A program made the translations under genes and the position numbers. The notes beneath the pieces are model-generated. The model searched no databases. It worked only from the letters and a program-made list of their open reading frames with translations, and was not told where the DNA came from. From Oscillospiraceae bacterium (GTDB taxonomy: Bacteria; Bacillota; Clostridia; Oscillospirales; UBA929): DNA of 18,091 bases. Shown piece after piece: positions 13,359 to 18,091 of this stretch (position 1 is the stretch's first letter; each line of letters opens with the position of its first letter). Where the stretch lies: NCBI GenBank assembly GCA_031271325.1, contig JAISVY010000019.1:1-18091 (forward strand). Direction: 5' to 3'.

Positions 13359-13387
13359 AGTATAGCAATTAATCCGGAACCTGACAA
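13359..13387 (-). promoter_or_regulatory. SigA-type promoter of the thuA-like gene
   Basis: TTGTCA (13387-13382) and TATACT (13364-13359) are 17 bases apart, with the start codon about 70 bases downstream of the predicted first base. Confidence 0.6.
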
Positions 13388-13484
13388 TACTGTTTATTTT
13401 CAGAATCGCCGGTCACACCGGCATCGGCGGCGTGATACACCGGAGCGAGGGCGTATACCACGAAGACCCCGAAGCGGGAACCGG

Positions 13485-13961
13485 TCAGCACCAGACGATG
13501 ATCTTCTCCGGCACGGTGATCGCGGGAACGCTTTTGGTCGTAGGTCCGTAAAAAACAATCAGGCTCCGGTCGGCGGGGTTGCCGAGAAACGGCTGCCCGT
13601 TTTTCAAGAGGATTTTTGTGCACGGCGCGAGGTTGAGCCGGAGCTGCCCGTCGGAGCTGATCAGCTGCCGGTTGAACGTATCCGCTTTGACGCTCCGCTC
13701 CGGGCGGCTTTTGGCGACCGCCAGCGCGTTCAGCCGTGGGGGCTGCATCGCCGCAGCCGGCGCGTCGGCGTCGAAGAAAGCGATCACGGCGTCGCCGACG
13801 CAAACGGTCTCGTCAAAATAGGTTTCCGGGGACACGATAAAATGAATGAACCCGTCGCAGTTGACCGCCATCATCTGATAGCAGCCGCCGTTGCGGCGGG
13901 TGCATTCCTCCGTGTTTTGTATATCCGTAACAACACCCATGCGGGAAGATAAGTTAACCAA
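13485..13961 (-). CDS. Conserved hypothetical protein, probable beta-rich domain
   Basis: 158 residues. The segment from MGVVTDIQNTEECTRRNG to the end resembles a small domain found in many Firmicutes hypothetical proteins, with the landmarks VSPETYFDETVCVGDAVIAF, FDADAPAAAMQPPRLNAL, FNRQLISSDGQLRLNLAP and IVFYGPTTKSVPAITVPEKI. I know of no assigned function. There is no signal peptide or membrane span. The chosen start is a TTG at 13961, 8 bases after GGAGG; an ATG at 13940 lacks a ribosome binding site, and the frame is open upstream to a GTG at 14084 but that would run into the repeat at 14069. TACAAT with TTCACA 18 bases upstream (about 13990-14020) is a weak promoter candidate. Confidence 0.7.
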   Translation of the reverse strand: MVNLSSRMGVVTDIQNTEECTRRNGGCYQMMAVNCDGFIHFIVSPETYFDETVCVGDAVIAFFDADAPAAAMQPPRLNALAVAKSRPERSVKADTFNRQLISSDGQLRLNLAPCTKILLKNGQPFLGNPADRSLIVFYGPTTKSVPAITVPEKIIVWC

Positions 13962-14068
13962 CCCCAACACCTCCTGCGGTATTGTATTGCGGAACCCGGG
14001 GTTGTGTGAATCATAAATCCGCTCCGCGACACGCCGAACGCGCGAACAAACAAAACGCGCATAACCAT

Positions 14069-14148
14069 GTAGGGCGCGACGCACCGGCGCGCTGTTTCAA
14101 GGCGGCGGCGCTGGCTTCCTGCGGCGTGCCGGGGGCGTCACACCCTAC
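14069..14148. repeat. GTAGGG/CCCTAC-bounded intergenic repeat, copy 3
   Basis: GTAGGGCGCGACGC (14069-14082) and its imperfect inverse ending in CCCTAC (14143-14148) bound an 80-base GC-rich element. Read on the minus strand its right end (GTAGGGTGTGACGC, then CCCCGGCACGCCG) closely matches the repeat at 1624. The 342-base spacer 13962-14303 otherwise holds only a leader hairpin (14260-14267 with 14274-14281) before the next gene. Confidence 0.55.
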
Positions 14149-14303
14149 GGAAACACCGTTGTTTTTCGGGGTCAGAACGGGGAAGCTGTCACTTGCAGAG
14201 CAGCCAATGTAAGCAGCTCAAGAAATCCCGGCGCACGTACGATATACCCGTTAGGGGAACTCTGCCCAAGGATGGGGAGAGGAATCGAAAGGATGCGAAC
14301 GGC

Positions 14304-15158
14304 ATGAGAGTACAAACATACGAACCCGCGAAAGCGGCAGTCCCGGCATACCCGTATTTGAATCCGTCATCGGTCAAGGAATCCGCGGCAGACCCGATTG
14401 ACGAACTGGCGGCGGTGCTGGAAATCTCCGGCGAGGAAGAGAATGTCTTTGAAAAACCGACCGCCGCACAAAATAAAGACCCGTTTGACCTGAAAAAAGC
14501 GTTGGAAGACGCAAAAAAGACCGGCACAGAAGCCGCACAGCAGAACAAAAATGATCTTGAAGACAATTCCGGCGCACTGACGCGCCGTTTGGTCACCGCG
14601 CTCTCGCAGGAAGAGGTGCTTTCGGTGATCTCCGAAGCGTTTAAGAACCTGGGCGCGGTGCGGATGGCCGCCGCCACGGGCGAAGGCAAAGAAGCGAAGA
14701 AAGCGTTCGCGATCATCAAGCGCCTGAATAAACTGATCGCTCGCGCCCAGCGGAAAATGAAAGACCTGGGCGAGGAGGCGGCTATGCTGCTAAAACACCA
14801 GCGTGCCGAGAAAAAGAAACAGGAACTGCTGGCAAAGCAGATCCGCGCCGAACTGGAGCGGCATATCCGCGAACGCAAAAACCGCGAAAAAACCTATCTG
14901 CGCGACACAGCGCCCCTGCGGGAAGAAGACTATATGACGCCCGGTCTTGAGCCGATGTCCCGCGCCGAGCTGGAAGCGAAGGTTATGGCGCTTGCGCAGT
15001 CGATGGCGCAAATCTACAGCCCGTCCGCAGCGGGCGTACCTGCCGTTGCCGGAGGGGAAGCCGCCGCTGCGGATGGCGCCGCCGTATCGGACAGCGGCGG
15101 AGGAGACGCTTCCGCGCCCGCCGAAGGCGGGGGCGGCGGCGAGGTTGCGGCGGAGTAG
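14304..15158 (+). CDS. Hypothetical coiled-coil protein with Ala/Gly-rich tail
   Basis: 284 residues, not recognised. Residues 1-90 are acidic and low in structure (PIDELAAVLEISGEEE). Residues 91-150 look helical (ALTRRLVTALSQEEVLSVIS). Residues about 130-200 are highly charged Lys/Arg/Glu helix suited to a coiled coil (LNKLIARAQRKMKDLGEEAA, then ELLAKQIRAELERHIRERKN). The last 45 residues are Ala/Gly/Ser low complexity, rich in GGG and AAA runs. No signal peptide or membrane span. The ATG at 14304 lies 9 bases after AAGGAT; a frame open from 14193 has no better start. A strong hairpin follows at 15191. It could be a structural or scaffold protein, but nothing in the context says so. Confidence 0.75.
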   Translation: MRVQTYEPAKAAVPAYPYLNPSSVKESAADPIDELAAVLEISGEEENVFEKPTAAQNKDPFDLKKALEDAKKTGTEAAQQNKNDLEDNSGALTRRLVTALSQEEVLSVISEAFKNLGAVRMAAATGEGKEAKKAFAIIKRLNKLIARAQRKMKDLGEEAAMLLKHQRAEKKKQELLAKQIRAELERHIRERKNREKTYLRDTAPLREEDYMTPGLEPMSRAELEAKVMALAQSMAQIYSPSAAGVPAVAGGEAAAADGAAVSDSGGGDASAPAEGGGGGEVAAE

Positions 15159-15190
15159 GCGCTTTCGCGCGGCTATGTTTTCAGTCTCAA

Positions 15191-15214
15191 ACCGGGGCGC
15201 TTTCGCGCCCCGGT
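15191..15214 (+). terminator. Hairpin terminator after the coiled-coil gene
   Basis: ACCGGGGCGC (15191-15200) pairs perfectly over 10 bases with GCGCCCCGGT (15205-15214) around TTTC. It is followed by CTTTCGTT, a weak T-run. It lies 33 bases after the stop codon and also faces the convergent xylanase gene. Confidence 0.7.
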
Positions 15215-15355
15215 CTTTCGTTAGCCATTATTGGTTATACGCCGCCGTGCCGTATATCCGCCGGGAAGCAATAAGGCGGCGAGACAATACCGATTGCGGC
15301 GAACGCCGAGCCAAGGGTCAGCGCGATTATACCGAACGAACGATAGATAGTGCCC

Positions 15356-17212
15356 TTATTTTTTCTTCTTCACCGCTGCAATAACAATCACGGCGACAAC
15401 CGCCACACCCAGACCGATCAGCACATACAGAAGCCAGCCGCTACCGGAGCTTTCCGCCCCGCCGCCGTCATCGGTGCCCTCTACCGCCGGGGAAGGCGAA
15501 ACATCGTCTGCCGGAGGGGCAGGCTGTTCGGTGGCGGTGTCAACCGGGGCTTGCGCCGCGACGGCGGTTGATTCGCCTGCGTTCTCGTATTTGACATTGT
15601 CATATTCCCCCGCGAGGAAGCCTTCCGGGTCAGCCGCCGCGTAATAGGCGAGCTTCGCGTCGGTATTTTCGCCGAACAGCAGCGGATCTCCGTCGCTGCG
15701 CCAACTGGTGGGGTCGTCAATGCCCCATAAGGTGACGCGGGAGATGTTATCGGAATACTTCTTGAAAATCTGGAACAGCTCCGCGTAGTATGTCGCCTGT
15801 TCCATCTCCTCTTCCGGCGTCACGATCGGGGTGTAGTTCGGCCAGCCGCCGCCGGGGATGTCCAGCTCGCTGATGATGACGTTAACGCCCGCCTCTATAA
15901 AGCGCTGGATCGTTGCCTCCACCGCCGCGGGATTCACGGAGTTAATGTTGTAATGCGCCTGCATTCCGAGCGCCTCGATCAGATTTCTGCCGGGCTCGGT
16001 GTTGCGGGGGTCGGTCTGCCACTGCGCGTTCAGCTCTTCGGCCATCATAGCCATCGCATCGCGCTTGCCGCCCATTTCTTCGTTAAAATCATTGAAATGC
16101 AGTTCCGCGCCGGGATCTGTCAGGCGCGCGAAGACAAACGCGTCGTAGATATAGTCCGCGCCGCTCTCTCCGGCCGCGGTATCGGCGCCGTTTTCATACG
16201 CTCTGTACCACGGCGCATTGTTCTTGCGCAGATGGTCTTTCCAGTTTTCGGGGTTCGTACCGATGCTTTCGCCCAGCGCTTCGTTCACAACGTCCCAAGA
16301 GATGACTTTCCCTTTGAAGTGCCCCGCGACTTCGGTGATGTACGCCTCCATGTTGGCTTTCGCCTCCGCGCGGGTGAGCGGGTTGCCGTCCGCGCCGAGG
16401 TTGAGCCAGTCGGCGGACTGGCTGTGCCAGACGAGCGTGTGACCGTGGAGCAAAATACCGTCCGCCGCGAGCTTCTCAATGGACGGGTCGATGTGGGTGT
16501 AACGGTACGCGCCCGGCGACCTGCTGAGGCTTTGCGGCTTCATCTCGTTTCCGGCGGTCAGCACATTGAAATGCCGTTTGATCAGCTCATAGCGGTCACC
16601 TTCCAAGTCGCTCGGAGTGAACGCTGTGCCGACGAGAAAATCATCCGCGTAAATCTCGTGAAGGGACGGCAGTTCGATGCTCTTTTGCAAACTGCCGGAC
16701 AAAGCCGGCCGAAACAGCACGTCGTCTATGTAATAATCGGTTTGCGCGTCGTCGCATTCGATATAAATGGCAAAAAACTCATTGTCATCGCCGTCTATCT
16801 TGCCTTCCAGTTTCGTCCATTCGCCCGATACGGTCTGCTCAGACACGGTGAAATATTGCGCGCCTTCGCCTTCGCCGATCTGTACGCCCAGCCGGAAAGC
16901 CGTTTCGGTGGCGCTCTTCACCCACACGGACACATCGTATAGCATGCCGGAGCTGGCGTAGTACGCCACATTCAGCGAAGGACCGTGCCACGGCTGCGTG
17001 CGGTCGCTCACCTGCAAGGAATTGCTTCCGCCGTAGGCTTCCGTGCTGGTCGCAGAGAGGAATTCCGTTCCGGCGCGCCCGGCAAAACCCTGCTTTGTGC
17101 CGTTCTCAAAGCCGAGGATATTCATAATTTCGTCCGCCGCCAGCATCGGGCTGGCAAGCATGGCAAGCATTAAGAGCAGTGCCGTACCGGTGCGTAATAA
17201 CCGTTTCATCAT
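15356..17212 (-). CDS. Membrane-anchored GH10 endo-1,4-beta-xylanase with N-terminal carbohydrate-binding domain
   Basis: 618 residues. GH10 enzymes cut the beta-1,4 xylan backbone with retention. Residues 1-26 are a signal peptide (cleavage near MLA-ADE). About 30-170 is a beta-sandwich like CBM4/9/22 (ILGFENGTKQGF ... YYIDDVLFRP). About 185-535 is GH10 with GNEMKPQSL (221-229), GHTLVWHSQ (257-265), WDVVNEA (acid/base Glu311), LHFNDFN, and VIISELD (nucleophile Glu449). A Pro/Ala/Ser linker leads to a membrane helix (594-614) and a KKKK end; no LPxTG motif is present, so it is held by the helix. The first of two adjacent ATGs, at 17212, lies 9 bases after GGAGGG. A consensus promoter precedes it, and the gene ends facing the terminator at 15191. 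Confidence 0.95.
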   Translation of the reverse strand: MMKRLLRTGTALLLMLAMLASPMLAADEIMNILGFENGTKQGFAGRAGTEFLSATSTEAYGGSNSLQVSDRTQPWHGPSLNVAYYASSGMLYDVSVWVKSATETAFRLGVQIGEGEGAQYFTVSEQTVSGEWTKLEGKIDGDDNEFFAIYIECDDAQTDYYIDDVLFRPALSGSLQKSIELPSLHEIYADDFLVGTAFTPSDLEGDRYELIKRHFNVLTAGNEMKPQSLSRSPGAYRYTHIDPSIEKLAADGILLHGHTLVWHSQSADWLNLGADGNPLTRAEAKANMEAYITEVAGHFKGKVISWDVVNEALGESIGTNPENWKDHLRKNNAPWYRAYENGADTAAGESGADYIYDAFVFARLTDPGAELHFNDFNEEMGGKRDAMAMMAEELNAQWQTDPRNTEPGRNLIEALGMQAHYNINSVNPAAVEATIQRFIEAGVNVIISELDIPGGGWPNYTPIVTPEEEMEQATYYAELFQIFKKYSDNISRVTLWGIDDPTSWRSDGDPLLFGENTDAKLAYYAAADPEGFLAGEYDNVKYENAGESTAVAAQAPVDTATEQPAPPADDVSPSPAVEGTDDGGGAESSGSGWLLYVLIGLGVAVVAVIVIAAVKKKK

Positions 17213-17258
17213 CGTTTGATTCCCTCCTACTATTATCAACCTTACGGTTAACACCGCG

Positions 17259-17288
17259 ATTATACCATCCGAGGGAGGGGGTTGTCAA
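17259..17288 (-). promoter_or_regulatory. Consensus SigA promoter of the xylanase gene
   Basis: TTGACA (17288-17283) and TATAAT (17264-17259) are both perfect, with an 18-base spacer. Just downstream the plus strand reads TCAACC-TTAC-GGTTAA (17236-17251), a dyad with 5 of 6 pairs that could be an operator. Confidence 0.75.
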
Positions 17289-17298
17289 CGAGGCAATT

Positions 17299-17336
17299 AC
17301 GAAGGCACGGCGCGTCCGGGAAGCCGCGCCCTACGG
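17299..17336 (-). repeat. GTAGGG-type intergenic repeat, partial copy 4
   Basis: On the minus strand it begins GTAGGGCGCGGC at 17334 and ends in a CGCGCCGTGCC-like part, matching one side of the copies at 1624 and 14069. Its first bases include TAG (17333-17331), the stop codon of the cyclase-family gene. Confidence 0.5.
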
Positions 17337-17954
17337 AAGGGATACCCGGCAGACCGCGCGGACGAAGCTCGCTTCCGCCGCGATTTTCAGCGGCAGGGCG
17401 ATGATCTCAAACGCCCCGGTTTTCGGCACGTTTTGCAGGTTCGTGAGGTTTTCCAGCACGAAAATGCCGGCGGAAAGCAGCGCTCTGTGAAAGGTATACG
17501 GCGGTCTGTCCGGTGCGGGTGTGTCCATGCCGAGCATTTTGATTTTCCGCGACAGGAGAAATGCTCCCAGTTCGCCGCTCACCACCGGATGCCGCGAAAA
17601 ATACGCGTCAGAGCCGTACAGTCTGTCATGCCCGGTATAGAGCAGGACTGCGCTGTCTGCCCGAACGGATTCTTCATAACAGGGCTTCATCGAAATCGGG
17701 TCTTCTCCGCGCACGTCGAGCAGTACGCCGCCGCCGATGAAGCAGTCCGGCGGAAAGTCGCCGATCATGTTTGTATCTTCCGCCATATGCATCGGCGCGT
17801 CGATATGGGTTCCCGTGTGCAGACAAGACGAGAGCAGGTAAGCCGTATGCTTATCCCGCTCCAGCGTCTTTACCCGATTCAGTGTCAGCGGATGGTCGCC
17901 GGGGAAAACCGGCGTGTCTTCGTCCAGTTTATGGGACAGGTCAATCAGTTTCAT
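17331..17954 (-). CDS. Cyclase / kynurenine formamidase-like family protein
   Basis: 207 residues. The family signature HTGTHIDAPMH (46-56) gives the His/Asp metal ligands of the putative cyclase (KynB-like) fold, and the N-terminus MKLIDLSHKLDEDTPVFPGD is typical. GMDTPAPDRPPYTFHRALL lies in the C-terminal half, where members carry a catalytic His/Glu pair (here FHRALL and ENLTNL). Members hydrolyse amides or cyclic bonds; true KynB needs tryptophan-degradation neighbours, which are absent, so the substrate is open. The ATG at 17954 was chosen because a -10 box lies at 17979-17974, excluding starts upstream; its ribosome binding site GGGTGAT is weak. The stop codon is part of a dispersed repeat, which may have trimmed or replaced the original end. 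Confidence 0.85.
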   Translation of the reverse strand: MKLIDLSHKLDEDTPVFPGDHPLTLNRVKTLERDKHTAYLLSSCLHTGTHIDAPMHMAEDTNMIGDFPPDCFIGGGVLLDVRGEDPISMKPCYEESVRADSAVLLYTGHDRLYGSDAYFSRHPVVSGELGAFLLSRKIKMLGMDTPAPDRPPYTFHRALLSAGIFVLENLTNLQNVPKTGAFEIIALPLKIAAEASFVRAVCRVSLP

Positions 17955-17973
17955 ACGCGCATCACCCGAACCC

Positions 17974-18002
17974 ATTATACCCAATGTTTTGGCGGCGCGC
18001 AA
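17974..18002 (-). promoter_or_regulatory. SigA-type promoter of the cyclase-family gene
   Basis: A perfect TATAAT (17979-17974) has TTGCGC (18002-17997) 17 bases upstream, a weak -35. The leader would be only about 13 bases. Confidence 0.5.
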
Positions 18003-18007
18003 GAACC

Positions 18008-18091
18008 TTACCCTATATAATCGCCTATCGCGTCTTCGATTTCGTCTTCGTATTCGTCAAACGCGTCCTCCGCGTCTTCCCATGCGTCGTC
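18008..18091 (-). CDS. Acidic C-terminal tail of a gene running off the right edge
   Basis: The minus-strand frame is open from the right edge to TAA at 18010-18008, giving 27 residues. Most are Asp or Glu (WEDAEDAFDEYEDEIEDAIG) with regularly placed aromatic and aliphatic residues, as in an acidic amphipathic helix. The function cannot be told from this fragment. Codon use looks like that of the neighbouring genes. It ends just before the promoter of the cyclase-family gene. Confidence 0.6.
   Translation of the reverse strand, partial: DDAWEDAEDAFDEYEDEIEDAIGDYIG

Noticed and set aside
14189..14878. A 229-residue Ser/Phe-rich frame on the minus strand
   Set aside because: It is antisense to the coiled-coil gene; the Ser/Phe/Ala bias mirrors the Glu/Lys/Arg codons of the other strand.
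15953..16942. A 329-residue open frame on the plus strand
   Set aside because: It is antisense to the GH10 xylanase, whose catalytic motifs are clear, and shows no domain or ribosome binding site.

Overview
The window looks like chromosomal DNA of an endospore-forming anaerobic member of the Bacillota (class Clostridia). A clear forespore sigma factor gene (sigG) and a spoVAC gene show sporulation. SigA-type promoters (TTGACA/TATAAT-like), strong GGAGG ribosome binding sites and a secreted GH10 xylanase fit a polysaccharide-degrading clostridium. Most genes are fairly GC-rich; the first gene (1-1343) and parts of the spacer before 5000 look more AT-rich. I see no rRNA, tRNA, CRISPR array, phage gene or transposase.

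Layout. 1-1343 (-): N-terminal part of a secreted GLUG-repeat surface protein cut by the window edge. 1690-3882: a MocR/PdxR-type regulator, divergent from an ECF-transporter S-component-like membrane protein, with an inverted repeat around the regulator promoter. The regulator has Glu where the family has its PLP-binding lysine. 3869-4678 (-): a cysteine-rich variant of the Lgt family. 4695-5007: a structured non-coding stretch. 5008-5289 (-): small DUF4190-like membrane protein. 5410-9250: a sporulation-flavoured block with spoVAC, a MerR-GGDEF fusion under a MerR-type promoter, a cytoplasmic clan-A glycoside hydrolase and divergent sigG. 9421-10767 (-): mntP and a class 3 lipase-like protein.

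10879-13282 (-) is the most unusual part. Two paralogous AbrB-antitoxin/PIN-toxin pairs lie in tandem just downstream of a ThuA-domain gene. Each PIN gene is followed by a short copy of the 3' end of a thuA-like gene, so three copies of that tail frame two cassettes. The tails and PIN 3' ends are nearly identical between cassettes although the gene bodies have diverged. Each pair has its own promoter with a different hairpin palindrome beside the predicted start of transcription.

13485-18091: a conserved hypothetical protein, a coiled-coil hypothetical protein with a good hairpin after it, a membrane-anchored GH10 xylanase with a consensus promoter, a cyclase/formamidase-family protein, and the acidic C-terminal tail of a gene that continues past the right edge. 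GC-rich repeats bounded by GTAGGG/CCCTAC recur in four spacers, and one supplies the stop codon of the cyclase gene.

All starts were chosen by ribosome binding site and promoter position. Family names come from recognising motifs; no database search was run.
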